Origin: Actinoplanes derwentensis
GTDB lineage: Bacteria > Actinomycetota > Actinomycetes > Mycobacteriales > Micromonosporaceae
DNA: 64,000 nucleotides
Reading direction: 5' to 3'
NCBI RefSeq assembly: GCF_900104725.1
Contig: NZ_LT629758.1
Span: forward strand, 3,844,001-3,908,000
The notes beneath the pieces are model-generated. The model was not told the DNA's origin. It was given only the letters and a program-made list of their open reading frames with translations, and did not search any database. A program made the translations under genes and the position numbers. Below, in pieces: positions 8,315 to 17,539 of the stretch. The stretch's first letter is position 1. The number at the start of each line of letters is the position of its first letter.

Positions 8315-9595
8315 ATGCGCGTACTCGCCGCATTCCTTCTGCTGCTGCTCACCAGCTGTTCGGTGGCGGGCGGCCCGACCAGCGACCGGACCACCGTCAC
8401 CTTCCGGCTCTGGGACGAACAGGTGGCCGAGGCGTACGAGGAGTCGTTCGCCGCCTTCGCGAAGCAACACGGCGACATCGACGTGGTGGTGCAGCTGGTG
8501 CCGTGGGCCGACTACTGGACCAAACTACCGACCGACATCGCCGCGGGCACTGCCGCCGACATCTTCTGGACCAACACCAGCAACTACGGGTTGTACGCGG
8601 ACAGCGGTCACCTGCTACCGATCACCGACGGTCAGCAGTCCGGCTGGACCAGGTCGGTGGTGGACCTCTACACCCGGGGCGGCAAGCTGTGGGGCGTACC
8701 GCAGCTGTGGGATTCGATCGCTCTTTTCTACAACGAAGAGCTGGTCACGAAGGCGGGCGTCGACCCGGCCACCCTGGTCTGGAACCCGTCCGGCACCGGT
8801 GACACGTTCCTCCCGGCGGCCCGCAGACTGACCGTCGACAAGGCGGGGAAGAGCGCGGACCAACCCGACTTCAACCCCACGGCGATCGCCCGGTACGGGT
8901 TCAACGCCGCCCTGGACAGTCAGGCCGTCGGCGGGAACTTCGTCGGCTCCAACGGCGGCACCTGGCAGAACGGCGACACCTTCGACTACGCGGACCAGCC
9001 GAAGACCGTCGCGGCGATCCAGTACGTCGTCGACCTGATCAACAAGCATCACGTGGCCCCGTCGGCGGCCGACACCAACACCAACGGTGACAAGACCCTC
9101 CAGCTTTTCACCCAGGGCAGACTCGCCCTGTTCCAGTCCGGCCCCTACAACCTGAAGAACGTGCAGGAGGGCGCGAAGTTCGCCTGGGGCCTCGCGCCGC
9201 TGCTCACCGGCCCGGCCGGGCGGGTCAGCGTGGTGCACGGCGTCGCCGCGGTCGCCTCCGCGAAGACCCCGCACCGGGACGCCACCGAGAAGGTGCTGTC
9301 CTGGATCGGCTCCGCCGACGGCACCCGCCCGATCGCCGCCGGAGGTTTCGCCTTCCCCGGTGTGGTCGCCGCCGAACCGGACTTCACCGCGTACTGGCAG
9401 AAACAGGGCGTGGACGTGCGACCGTTCCTGAACGCCGCGCACGGCACCACGTTCCCGGCCCCGATCGGCCCCCGCGTGCAGGCCGGAGCCACCGCCGCGC
9501 TCCCGATCCTGCAACAGGTGTTCCTCGGACGCCAGCCAGTCCCGGCCGGCCTGCGCCAGGCCCAGAACGCCGCGAACAAGGCCATCGCCGAATAG
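8315..9595 (+). CDS. Sugar ABC transporter substrate-binding lipoprotein
   Basis: A 426-residue extracellular solute-binding protein of family 1. ATG 8315 is preferred because GAGGG lies 5 bp upstream; an ATG at 8303 overlapping the permease stop is the alternative. A short signal peptide ends in the lipobox LTSC, so the protein is expected to be lipid-anchored to the membrane face. The body shows the usual features of sugar-binding proteins (WADYWTKLPTDIAAG, GVPQLWDS, FTQGRLALFQSGPY). It would deliver ligand to the two upstream permeases. It abuts the convergent gene with no intergenic gap (stops at 9593-9595 and 9596-9598). Confidence 0.9.
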   Translation: MRVLAAFLLLLLTSCSVAGGPTSDRTTVTFRLWDEQVAEAYEESFAAFAKQHGDIDVVVQLVPWADYWTKLPTDIAAGTAADIFWTNTSNYGLYADSGHLLPITDGQQSGWTRSVVDLYTRGGKLWGVPQLWDSIALFYNEELVTKAGVDPATLVWNPSGTGDTFLPAARRLTVDKAGKSADQPDFNPTAIARYGFNAALDSQAVGGNFVGSNGGTWQNGDTFDYADQPKTVAAIQYVVDLINKHHVAPSAADTNTNGDKTLQLFTQGRLALFQSGPYNLKNVQEGAKFAWGLAPLLTGPAGRVSVVHGVAAVASAKTPHRDATEKVLSWIGSADGTRPIAAGGFAFPGVVAAEPDFTAYWQKQGVDVRPFLNAAHGTTFPAPIGPRVQAGATAALPILQQVFLGRQPVPAGLRQAQNAANKAIAE

Positions 9596-10210
9596 TCAGT
9601 AGAGAGTGATCACCAGGTCGAGACCACGGGCGGCGAGATCGCGGCAGTGGCCGGCCCGGGATCGCAGGTCACGCAGGTTCCGGGCGAAACTCGCGGCGTC
9701 GTCCTCGGTCTCGTGGACCTGATAGACGCCCTGTTCGAGCATGTCGGCGACGGAGTACTCGCGGCGCGCGGCGACGACGTCCAGGTCGTCGATCAGCCGC
9801 GCCGCCTCGGCCAGTTGGGCGGCCGTCGAGCACCGCCACCTGATGCCCTGGCCACTCGTGGCGTGCTCGGCGAACCGGTCCACACCCATGATCGTCTGGT
9901 AGGCGCGGGCCTGTTCGCGCTGCTCCCACGAAGAGAGGGCGCGATAGCCGGCCGGATCCAGAAGGTACTCGGCCTGCTGGTGGTTGCGGCTCTCGAACCA
10001 GTCCGGGGTCCACCCGGTGCCCGCCGGCACGACAGCCAGCAGTTGCCGGGTGATCTCCGGAAGCTCCTCGGCTTGGGCAGGAGTGAGGCGGGCCCTCGGC
10101 TTGCGGCAGCGGTCGGCGAAACAGCCGAGGCCAGCCGGGAGACAGCGGTCGCGGCTGCGCCGCGATCTACGAACGCTGCCCTCGTTCAGCGACTTTCGAG
10201 AGGTGATCAT
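9596..10210 (-). CDS. Hypothetical protein, last gene of the glycosyltransferase operon
   Basis: Up to 204 residues; I do not recognise the family. The putative ATG at 10210 lies 44 bp inside the preceding glycosyltransferase gene, so the true start may be further in. The first ~30 residues are Arg/Ser-rich and look unconserved; a clearer domain begins near RLTPAQAEELPEITRQLL. There is no signal peptide or membrane helix. The long overlap and shared strand suggest co-translation with the glycosyltransferase. Composition (many charged residues, several Trp and His) is that of a soluble globular protein. Confidence 0.55.
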   Translation of the reverse strand: MITSRKSLNEGSVRRSRRSRDRCLPAGLGCFADRCRKPRARLTPAQAEELPEITRQLLAVVPAGTGWTPDWFESRNHQQAEYLLDPAGYRALSSWEQREQARAYQTIMGVDRFAEHATSGQGIRWRCSTAAQLAEAARLIDDLDVVAARREYSVADMLEQGVYQVHETEDDAASFARNLRDLRSRAGHCRDLAARGLDLVITLY

Positions 10211-11483
10211 GGGTCAGGGTATGGGCCAGATCGCGTCCTGGTGTACGCCGTAGTTGCTCGCCGATCGCCTGGGCCGCCGGTGCGCACTCGAGCGCACGTT
10301 GCACAGCGGCGGCGATGTCGTCCGCCGTAGCCGCGTTCGGGTCCAGGGCTACGCCGACGCCGGTGGTCTCGATCGCCGCCGCGCCCGCGAACTGGTCGGT
10401 GGAGAACGGGAGCGCCAGCATCGGCACTCCCGCGGTGAGGGCCTCGGTGACGCTGTTGTTGCCTGCGTGTGTGACCGCCACCGACGCCTGGTCCAGCAAC
10501 GCGGTCTGCGGCAGGTAGGGACGCACGAGCCAGGTGTCCGGCACTGGAGGCAGGTCCTGGGCCGCCCCGGTCGCGAGCGCCACCCGCAGGCCGGAGCGCC
10601 GCAGAGCCCTGATGACCGTGCTCAGCACGTCCGCCCGGGTGGACAGGAAGCTTCCGAAGCTGACGTAGGCGAACGGCTGGTCGCCGGTCTCCAGCCACGA
10701 TCGCACGTCGGCCGGGACGGTCTCGGTGCGGACCGCCGAGCCGAGAAAGGCATGCGGTGCCGGTAGGGGCCCGCGGGTCAGGTCGTGCAGCGCGGCGGGA
10801 TAGTTGTAGAGCACCAGGTCGCCGTGTTCGGTGAAGGCGTCCGTCGCGGCGGCGGCGTTGGGCGCGAGAATGTGCAGCGCGGCGTTCCACTCCGCCGTGA
10901 ACTCGTCCCGCACCGTACGGCACACCAGGTGCAGCGCGGCGAGCTCGCTCTCGGCCGGGCGGAACGCGGCCGGCCACGCTGTCGGGTAGCCGTAGACCTC
11001 GTCGCCCACCGGCAGCGCCGACGGGTGGCCGAGGACGACGTCCACGTGCGGCACGGCACCCGCGATCAGAGCCAGCCGGGCGCTGAAGGCCAGGTGGTCG
11101 ACGACAATCCGGTCCGGCCGGACCTGCTCGACCACCTTGAGAACCGCCTGCGCCCGGTCGACCGGCTCCCACAGCAGGTCGTTGCGACGCGCCTCGGCCT
11201 GGAAACGCAACGTCTCGACCATCCCGCGGTAGGTCGCGGCGAAGAACCCGCGCAGCGCGTCGTCCTCGCCGGCCGGCTGCTGCTCCGCCCGGATCACACC
11301 CGGGTTGGAACCCCGGCCGAGCGGAAGGTCGCTGTGCTCGAAGCCGAACCCCGCGACCAGCGCGGCGGTGGCCGAGCCGGTCGCCACCACGACCCGTTCG
11401 CCGGCCCGCTGCCACGCGGTGGCGAGCGTGGCCAGCGGCAGCAGGTGGGAGGCGTAGTCCGGACTGATCACCAGCAGGGTCAT
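10167..11483 (-). CDS. GT1-family glycosyltransferase (macrolide/antibiotic-type, UGT fold)
   Basis: A 438-residue two-domain GT-B enzyme. The N-terminal acceptor domain begins with VISPDYASHLLPLATLA. The C-terminal nucleotide-sugar domain has the diagnostic THAGNNSVTEALTAGVPML stretch near residue 345 followed by DQFAGAAAIE, as in natural-product and macrolide glycosyltransferases. It would transfer a sugar from an NDP-sugar to a small lipophilic acceptor. Its start overlaps the upstream HEAT-GT4 gene by 4 bp (ATGA), so the two glycosyltransferases are coupled. No polyketide or peptide synthase genes lie nearby, so the acceptor is unknown. Confidence 0.85.
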   Translation of the reverse strand: MTLLVISPDYASHLLPLATLATAWQRAGERVVVATGSATAALVAGFGFEHSDLPLGRGSNPGVIRAEQQPAGEDDALRGFFAATYRGMVETLRFQAEARRNDLLWEPVDRAQAVLKVVEQVRPDRIVVDHLAFSARLALIAGAVPHVDVVLGHPSALPVGDEVYGYPTAWPAAFRPAESELAALHLVCRTVRDEFTAEWNAALHILAPNAAAATDAFTEHGDLVLYNYPAALHDLTRGPLPAPHAFLGSAVRTETVPADVRSWLETGDQPFAYVSFGSFLSTRADVLSTVIRALRRSGLRVALATGAAQDLPPVPDTWLVRPYLPQTALLDQASVAVTHAGNNSVTEALTAGVPMLALPFSTDQFAGAAAIETTGVGVALDPNAATADDIAAAVQRALECAPAAQAIGEQLRRTPGRDLAHTLTHDHLSKVAERGQRS

Positions 11484-13588
11484 GACCGGTGCTCCTCGAC
11501 TGTCACGGACGCGTAGATGCCCGCCAGGCTACCCGCCATGGAGTCCACGGTCAGGCCGGCGCTGATCCGGGCCCGGGCCAGGTCGACCCGCGACGGCATG
11601 GGCAGGTCGGCGAGATCGAGGGCGGCCCGGAAGGCGACGGCCAGGGCGGCCGGGTCACCGGCCCGGGCGAGCAAGCCGGTGACGCCGTGCTCGATGTAGG
11701 TGGCCGGACCACCGGCGTCCGGCCCGACCACGACCAGACCAGCGGCCAGCGCCTCCAGCAGGGCGAGGCCGAACTCCTCTTTGAGGCTGGCGCACACGTA
11801 GACGCCCCCGGCGGCGATCAGGGAGGCACGGCCGGCGTGTGCGGCGGCGAGCCACCGGGCCACCACGTCGTTGGGCCGGTGGCCGGGCATGAGCAGCCCG
11901 GCCGAGGCGTCCGGGTCGTCGCGTAGCACCCGGGCGATGAGCTCGAGTTGCTCCCGCTCGTCCGGCGACGGATCCGCCAGATCGCCGCCGACGATCAGCA
12001 GGTTGCACCGCTCGCGCAGCGCCGGGTCATGGGCCCAAGCCTGCACCAGGGTCGCCATGCCTTTGACGCGGTGCAGCCGGCCGACGCTCATCGCCAGCGG
12101 CAGGCCGTGGCGGTGCGGCGGCAGAGCCCCGACGAGCGCGTCCAGTTCGGCCAGGGCAGGTGAGGCTGCCGAGTCCGTCAGTTCGGCAGCGGCCGCCCGG
12201 CTGACCTTGAGGTCGATGCCCTCCGCGACGACGCTGTAGCGTCCGGCTTCGGCGGCGATGTCGATGCCGATGAGCGTCTCGAGATCACGGGCGAGGTGCG
12301 GACGGGGGAAGAGAACGACGTGGTCGGCCTCGGCCGCCAGCCGTTGCACCAGCCGCGCCCGGAACCAGTAGTGCTCCCGTTCGTCGGCCAGGCCGAAGTT
12401 GTCGCGGCGCAGGCCACCCGTTCGTTCCAGGGCGCCGATGGTCGCATGCGGGTCGGGAGCCAGGGTGAACACCACCGGGATGTCCAGCTCCGCCGCAACC
12501 TCAGCTGCGGCCAGACTGCCGACCTCCGCCATCCGCAGGTGGACGACGTCGATGTGATGAGCGCGCAACAGGCGCCGGATGCCACGCCGCACGGCGACCC
12601 GGGCCGGCCACGCGTCAGCCGCGTTCACCGCCGGTCCCGGCATCGGCACGGCCGCCAAAACGTGCTTCTCGTCGCGGGTGAGGGCGGCCAGCGCACTCTC
12701 CGGGGTGCCTCGGGAGATGGTCAGCACGCGTCCCGCTCCGGGTTGGGCAGCGAGCTCGTCCCCGAGCCGGACGAGCAGGGTGGCGACGCCGCCGTTGTCC
12801 CCCGCACCGGCCCGGCTCAACTGCCGATCGATGTCCGCGTGCAGAAACAGCTGGGCGACCCGCAGGCCCGGTGCGCCGCCGGCGGGGGCACTGCCCGCGG
12901 CCAGTCCGAGATCGACGGCGGCCAGCCGGACCACCGCTCCGAGGTCACCACCCGCCGCCCAGAGGGACTCGATCACCCGTACCGCTTCCCGATCGCCGGG
13001 CCGGTCGCCCAGCGCGGCGACGGCTCTGACCCGGGCGGCCGGGCTCTCGTCCGGGTCGAGGGCGATCCGGCCCACGGCCTGACCAGTCGGCTCGGCGGAG
13101 AACAGGCCGAAGGTCTCGACGAGGCGCGCGCGGGCCTGCGGGTCACGCGTGTCAGCCAGGGCCCGCAGCAGAGCCGCGACGATGTGGTCCCCAGCCGGGC
13201 CGCCCCAGCTCTCCAGGGTCCGCTGTGCGAGCATGCCGGAGAAACCGCCGGCGACGACAACGCGGACAAGACGGTCGATGGCGTCGAGCCGCGGCAGACG
13301 GGACTGCAGCACCCACGCAGCATGCTCCCGCAGAAACGGCCGCCGATGCGACAAAAGCCGCGAGAGTACGGCGTCGGCCTCATCGTCGACAACCGCCCCG
13401 ATCCCGTGCACCGCGGCCACCGCCGCCAACTCGTCCTCCCCGTCGACCGCAGCCGCCAGCAGCCTCATCACCGACGGCGCCGGGTCCCGCCCCGCCTCCT
13501 GAGCGAGCCCGTGATGGTCGCGGAGGACGTCGAGCATGGACGCACTGCGACGCACCTCGTGCAGTACGGAATTCACGGATGACGACAT
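11480..13588 (-). CDS. HEAT-repeat / GT4 glycosyltransferase fusion
   Basis: A 702-residue protein from ATG 13588; an upstream in-frame extension is possible but unlikely. Residues ~15-255 are tandem helical pairs of the HEAT type (for example DPQARARLVETFGLF and ESPAARVRAVAALGD). Residues ~260-700 form a GT-B fold of family GT4: an N-terminal Rossmann-like domain (HIDVVHLRMAEVGSL), a second with SVGRLHRVKGMATLVQAW, and the EX7E block in SLKEEFGLALLEALAAG. GT4 enzymes are retaining glycosyltransferases or sucrose-synthase-like. The N-terminal solenoid is not part of the normal family and probably mediates protein binding. First gene of the three-gene operon. Confidence 0.8.
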   Translation of the reverse strand: MSSSVNSVLHEVRRSASMLDVLRDHHGLAQEAGRDPAPSVMRLLAAAVDGEDELAAVAAVHGIGAVVDDEADAVLSRLLSHRRPFLREHAAWVLQSRLPRLDAIDRLVRVVVAGGFSGMLAQRTLESWGGPAGDHIVAALLRALADTRDPQARARLVETFGLFSAEPTGQAVGRIALDPDESPAARVRAVAALGDRPGDREAVRVIESLWAAGGDLGAVVRLAAVDLGLAAGSAPAGGAPGLRVAQLFLHADIDRQLSRAGAGDNGGVATLLVRLGDELAAQPGAGRVLTISRGTPESALAALTRDEKHVLAAVPMPGPAVNAADAWPARVAVRRGIRRLLRAHHIDVVHLRMAEVGSLAAAEVAAELDIPVVFTLAPDPHATIGALERTGGLRRDNFGLADEREHYWFRARLVQRLAAEADHVVLFPRPHLARDLETLIGIDIAAEAGRYSVVAEGIDLKVSRAAAAELTDSAASPALAELDALVGALPPHRHGLPLAMSVGRLHRVKGMATLVQAWAHDPALRERCNLLIVGGDLADPSPDEREQLELIARVLRDDPDASAGLLMPGHRPNDVVARWLAAAHAGRASLIAAGGVYVCASLKEEFGLALLEALAAGLVVVGPDAGGPATYIEHGVTGLLARAGDPAALAVAFRAALDLADLPMPSRVDLARARISAGLTVDSMAGSLAGIYASVTVEEHRS

Positions 13589-14014
13589 ACTCGTACTTCG
13601 GCATAGCGGCCACCGACGGATGCAAAAGATCTTCACGAAATGAGTGCGCCACCCCACACCGGTGGCCGAGGTGCCAGCACCTCGGCGCCCGCTGCTTGCC
13701 GGCGGTCCCGGTCGTGCGGTTACCGAGCAGATCTCGCGTCATCGCCGCCGGGTCACACAGGGCAGGCAGGGGCGACAGTTCATCCATGACGCCGTCAAGC
13801 GGCGGCGGTGCGGTGTGACGCCGCCGAGGAAGTCACCGTCCGGCGGGAGCTTCGCCATGACGCCGGGAGACCTGCGCAACCCGCTGGCCGCACGTTTGAC
13901 CACCTCGCGTGGCTGACGCGCCGACGATGTGGGCTGACTCGACCTGCTGAGGCGGGCCCCGTACCGCTGGATCACACTCGGCGTACGACGAGTCCCGGCT
14001 TGACCGCTGCCTCG
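13589..14014. other. 426-bp intergenic region, no recognised gene
   Basis: No supported coding region lies between the glycosyltransferase operon and the FNT-type channel gene; both genes point left, so this holds the promoter of the glycosyltransferase operon and the 3' flank of the channel gene. The only clear structure is the inverted repeat at 13665-13686. Short open frames on either strand lack ribosome-binding sites and family features. Confidence 0.6.
13665..13686. promoter_or_regulatory. Perfect 10-bp inverted repeat upstream of the glycosyltransferase operon
   Basis: GCCGAGGTGC and GCACCTCGGC arms are separated by two bases, 77-98 bp upstream of the HEAT-GT4 start codon. This is a typical location for an operator. 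A transcription terminator is less likely, since the loop is only two bases (four if the end pair opens) and no T tract follows. Confidence 0.4.
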
Positions 14015-14881
14015 TCAGGGGTGATCGGTGGTGCGGTACCGGCGGAAGATGGTCCAGTAGAAGATGCCGATCATGATGCCGCCGCCGACGATGTTGCCGA
14101 GGGTGACGGGGACCAGGTTGTGCAGGACGAAATGGGCCCAGGTGAGGTCGGCGAAGTCGGCCTTGACGAGCCCGGCGCCGCTCCAGAAGCCAGCGCCCGC
14201 GTTGTCCTTGATCAGCAGGCCGAGCGGGATCATGAACATGTTGGCCACCGAGTGCTCGAAGCCCGTGGAGACGAAGAGGGCGACGGGCATGGTGACCGCC
14301 AGGATCTTGTCGGTGGCGGTACGGCCGGAGTACGCGGCCCATACGGCGAGGCACACCATGAGGTTGCACAGGATGCCGAGCGTAAAGGCCTCCACGTACG
14401 TGTGCTGGACCTTCGCCAGCGCACTGTGCAGCACCACCCCACCCCAAGCGCCGTTCGCATTGCGCCAGACGCCGCCGAGGTACACGAGCGCCAGAATCGT
14501 CAGCGCGCCCGCGAAGTTGGCGACGTAGACGACGCCCCAGTTCCGGAAGAGTTGAGCCCAGGTGATGCGCCCGCTGGCCCGCGCCGTCAGCGTCAACGTC
14601 GAGGACGTGAACAGCTCCGCGCCGGTCAGCACGACCAGCACCAGACCGGTGGCGAAGGCGATGCCGCCGACCACCTTCGCCCCACCCCACCAGGCCAGGT
14701 TCTCCGCACCTACCTGGCTGGTGGTGTAGAAGACGAACCCCAGCGCAATGAAGGCACCACCGGTGAGCCCGAGCATGAAGGACTTCAGAGGCTTGCTCGT
14801 GGCCTTGCCGTACGCGGCGTCCTCGGCCGTCTGAGCCACCTGGGCCGGACTGAGCATGAACGGCTCAGAGATCGTAGACAT
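14015..14881 (-). CDS. Formate/nitrite transporter (FNT) family channel
   Basis: A 288-residue membrane protein from ATG 14881 (ATG 14905 would add eight residues). Six hydrophobic segments and FNT signatures are visible: GGAFIALGFVFY, LTGAELFTSS (inner-pore loop), and FEHSVANMFMIPLG, where the His belongs to the conserved central-pore histidine region. FNT pentamers pass formate, nitrite or hydrosulfide across the cytoplasmic membrane. No formate lyase or nitrite reductase genes lie in this window, so the anion is not predictable. It is not obviously in an operon. Confidence 0.85.
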   Translation of the reverse strand: MSTISEPFMLSPAQVAQTAEDAAYGKATSKPLKSFMLGLTGGAFIALGFVFYTTSQVGAENLAWWGGAKVVGGIAFATGLVLVVLTGAELFTSSTLTLTARASGRITWAQLFRNWGVVYVANFAGALTILALVYLGGVWRNANGAWGGVVLHSALAKVQHTYVEAFTLGILCNLMVCLAVWAAYSGRTATDKILAVTMPVALFVSTGFEHSVANMFMIPLGLLIKDNAGAGFWSGAGLVKADFADLTWAHFVLHNLVPVTLGNIVGGGIMIGIFYWTIFRRYRTTDHP

Positions 14882-15280
14882 GGGGCGAATCGTAGGCAGG
14901 GACATGCCCGGTTCAGCACGGGCAGAAGGAACTACCGGGACCGGCCGATGGTCACCACACGCCGGTCGCCGCGAGCCCGACAGCCGAGTCGGTCCAGGGA
15001 GCCGAGCCGAAGACTCACCGCGTGCCGATCGAAAGAACCTACTCCGAGCCGCTCGGCACCACGGGAGACCATCTCGTCGGCCGCCCTGTCGAGCCAGGTA
15101 CAGATCGGTCGATCGCTTCGAGGTGTTCCGGTGGCCCAGCAAGGGAACCCACCCACACCACTTCGGCCGTCGACGACCTCACCCGACAGGCCAGCCTCGC
15201 TGCCTGGCAGAGCCGATCTCCGCCACCACAACAAAAAACGACACGATCAACCAAACCAGACTCAACCTTCACGGCTCCCG
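14882..15280. other. 399-bp intergenic region, no recognised gene
   Basis: Nothing convincing is encoded here. Open frames continue upstream of the channel gene but have no conserved sequence. One leftward frame contains LGHRNTSKRSTDLYL, which superficially resembles the C-terminal block of a tyrosine recombinase; the spacing is wrong and nothing else of a recombinase is present. Confidence 0.55.
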
Positions 15281-16642
15281 CTACTCAAACCTCCGGCGGC
15301 CGCGAACGATGGCGACCGTGTTGAGGAGGGCGAGAACTCCGCCGATGCCGGCGATGACCAGGCCCAGCGAGACGGCGCCCCCATGGGCCGCGGCCGGGAC
15401 GAGCAACAGAGTGACGGCCGCGGCCGACAAGGCGGCGCCGACGTACTGGGCGGTGCGGTAAAGGCCGCTGGCGATGCCGAGAGCCGCTGTCGGGGCCGCG
15501 GCGTGCAGCTCGCCCTGGTTGCCGAGGTTGTTGAAGCCGTTGGGCACACCGAGCAATGCACCGACGACGATCATCGTCCACCACGCAGCGTCGTCGCGCA
15601 GGACCAGCGCCATGCTCATGCCTGCGATCACGGTGGTGACGCCGCCGATGATCAGCAGGGCGCGGGGCTGCAAGATCCGGCCGGCGAAGGTGGCCGCCAT
15701 GGTGCTGAGCACGCCGGTGCCGAAGATCGGCATCATCAGCAGCCCGGCCTGGGCGGAGCCGAGCCCCCGCGTGGTCTCGAACCACTGGGGCAGGCCGTAG
15801 AAGACGGCGTAGAAACCGATGAAGGTCAGTACCGCCCGGCCGCAGGTGGTCAGTACACCGCGGTGGCGCAGCAGCAACCGGACGTCCACGAAGGGAGTCG
15901 CCGCGCGGCGTTCCCGCAGCAGGAAAGCCGCCCAGCAGGGCAGTGACAGGACGACCGGCAGCAGGGAACCGGCCTGGCCGAGGCGCAGCAACCCGGCCAT
16001 CAGCAGGGTCAGGGCGGCGGTGAAGAGCACCAGCCCGGGCAGGTCCAGCCGGCCCAGCAGACCCTGCCGCCGACCGAGAGGTGGATCCTTGGGCACCGTG
16101 GCGTACAGCCAGACGGCCGAGTTGAGAACGAGCGGCAGATTGACCCAGAAGATGCTCTGCCAGCCGAACGCCGAGACCAGGACGCCGCCGACCGAGGGCC
16201 CGATGGCCGCGACGGTCTGCCCGCACAGCGCGATCGTCCCCATGGATCTTCGCTGGCCCTCGCCCGGGGTGCCGGCGAGCCGGCGCACGAGCACCATCGC
16301 GGCCGGGAAATGCACCGACGCGCCGATCCCCATCAGGACGCGGTCCGCGACGAGCCAGCCAGCCGAGGGCGCGAACGGCCCAGCGATCGCGGTGAGCAGC
16401 ACGACGGCGAGCCCGGCGGCGTAGAGCCGCCGGGCTCCGAACAGGTCGACGAGGCGGCCCATGGCGGGCGAGGCCACAGCACAGGCGATGTACATGCCGG
16501 AGACCAGCCACGGAAGGGCGGCGGTCTCGCCGAAGTGGGCGCCGATGGACACCAGCGCGACCGCGATCATCGAGGAGTTGAAGCCCTGCAGCACAGTGCC
16601 CGAACCGAGCACCCAGCCGAGCTGGCGGGATAGCGATTTCAC
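15281..16642 (-). CDS. MFS transporter (DHA2-like), last gene of the leftward catabolic operon
   Basis: A 453-residue protein with about 13-14 hydrophobic segments, typical of 14-helix drug/metabolite:H+ antiporters. The loop after helix 2 carries GRLVDLFGARRLYAAGL, a variant of MFS motif A, and SVGGVLVSAFGWQSIFWVNLPL is the familiar family block around helix 5. Its start follows directly on the stop of the upstream deacetylase-fold gene, so it belongs to the catabolic operon. It may import the substrate, export a product or remove a toxic intermediate. The direction of transport is inference. Confidence 0.85.
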   Translation of the reverse strand: MKSLSRQLGWVLGSGTVLQGFNSSMIAVALVSIGAHFGETAALPWLVSGMYIACAVASPAMGRLVDLFGARRLYAAGLAVVLLTAIAGPFAPSAGWLVADRVLMGIGASVHFPAAMVLVRRLAGTPGEGQRRSMGTIALCGQTVAAIGPSVGGVLVSAFGWQSIFWVNLPLVLNSAVWLYATVPKDPPLGRRQGLLGRLDLPGLVLFTAALTLLMAGLLRLGQAGSLLPVVLSLPCWAAFLLRERRAATPFVDVRLLLRHRGVLTTCGRAVLTFIGFYAVFYGLPQWFETTRGLGSAQAGLLMMPIFGTGVLSTMAATFAGRILQPRALLIIGGVTTVIAGMSMALVLRDDAAWWTMIVVGALLGVPNGFNNLGNQGELHAAAPTAALGIASGLYRTAQYVGAALSAAAVTLLLVPAAAHGGAVSLGLVIAGIGGVLALLNTVAIVRGRRRFE

Positions 16643-17539
16643 TTAGCCGGTGACCTGGCCCGGTAGCAGGATACGGATGTCCGGGTGTGCGGCCAGCCGG
16701 GTCAGCACCCGCTCGGCGACGTCGGCGAAGCAGGCCTGGCCGAGGACCCAGCCGAACCAGCTCAACCCGAGGAACCGGGGGCCGGTGACGGCCGCGTCGG
16801 CCAGGAGCTGGTCGACGGTGTCGTCGAGCAGTCGTTCGTAGTCGCCGAAGGGCAGGCCCCGGGTGTAGAGCGCGAACATGTCCTCGGTCTCCAGCCCGAA
16901 CGGCAGCGCGGTGAGGCCGTCACCGACCGGGACGGGCACCTCGTCCAGCGGCCAGTCACCGAACCAGGCGAAACCGGCGCCACGCAGGATGCCACTGGTC
17001 AACGGCGTGCTTGCGCGTTCGGGAGAGAACCAGCCGGTGGATGTGCGGCCGGTGGCCGCTTCGACCGCGGCGCGCGCCTCCCGTATGTACCGCTGCTGCT
17101 CGTCGGGGGTCATGGCGGGAGACAGGATCGCGTTGGCCGCCTCACCTCGCACAACGATCTCACCGGCCAGGGACGAGACCGCTGCGGCCAACCCGGGTAG
17201 CCGGGTGCCGTAGGAATCGAGGGCGACCGCCACCGGCACGTTCAGGCCGGCCGCGATGTCCAGGAGCCGGAAGATCCCGGTGGTGAGACCGAAGTCCCAT
17301 TGCGATAGCCGTGCGACCTGACCGTGGCGGGGCTCGCTGGTCTCGCGGCCGACACCACCCTGCATCGCCGCGGGCTTGTGCCGCGGCGGCAGCACGACGT
17401 CCTGGTATGCCGGCGCGTGCAACAGCACGCTGACCGTGAGCGGGGCATCGGCTTGCCACGGGGGCCGTGACGGTTCGTAGGAGCGCGGGATGTCCGGGGC
17501 GTAGACGATCGCGTCGGCGGGGTGTGGGATCAGGGTCAT
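16643..17539 (-). CDS. Polysaccharide-deacetylase-fold protein, apparently metal-site deficient
   Basis: A 298-residue paralogue of the upstream gene with the NodB/PuuE-like barrel. The middle of the fold is recognisable (LTTGIFRLLDIAAGLNVPVAVALDS), but the segment that normally carries the metal-binding H-x3-H reads VVRGEAANAILS, and I see no Asp-Asp pair near the N-terminus. It is therefore probably a non-catalytic partner of the neighbour, whose start it overlaps by 4 bp. Members of this superfamily include allantoinase PuuE and other amide-bond hydrolases. Function unknown. Confidence 0.7.
   Translation of the reverse strand: MTLIPHPADAIVYAPDIPRSYEPSRPPWQADAPLTVSVLLHAPAYQDVVLPPRHKPAAMQGGVGRETSEPRHGQVARLSQWDFGLTTGIFRLLDIAAGLNVPVAVALDSYGTRLPGLAAAVSSLAGEIVVRGEAANAILSPAMTPDEQQRYIREARAAVEAATGRTSTGWFSPERASTPLTSGILRGAGFAWFGDWPLDEVPVPVGDGLTALPFGLETEDMFALYTRGLPFGDYERLLDDTVDQLLADAAVTGPRFLGLSWFGWVLGQACFADVAERVLTRLAAHPDIRILLPGQVTG

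Noticed and set aside
14932-15142. LGHRNTSKRSTDLYL in a leftward frame resembling the LGH...Y block of a tyrosine recombinase
   Set aside because: The His-to-Tyr spacing is one to two residues too long, no other recombinase motif (R, K, HxxR) occurs nearby, and the frame is simply an upstream extension of the FNT gene.
13808-15946. 712-codon rightward open frame
   Set aside because: It lies opposite the FNT and MFS genes and consists of high-GC antisense composition (Arg/Gly/Gln-rich) with no family features.
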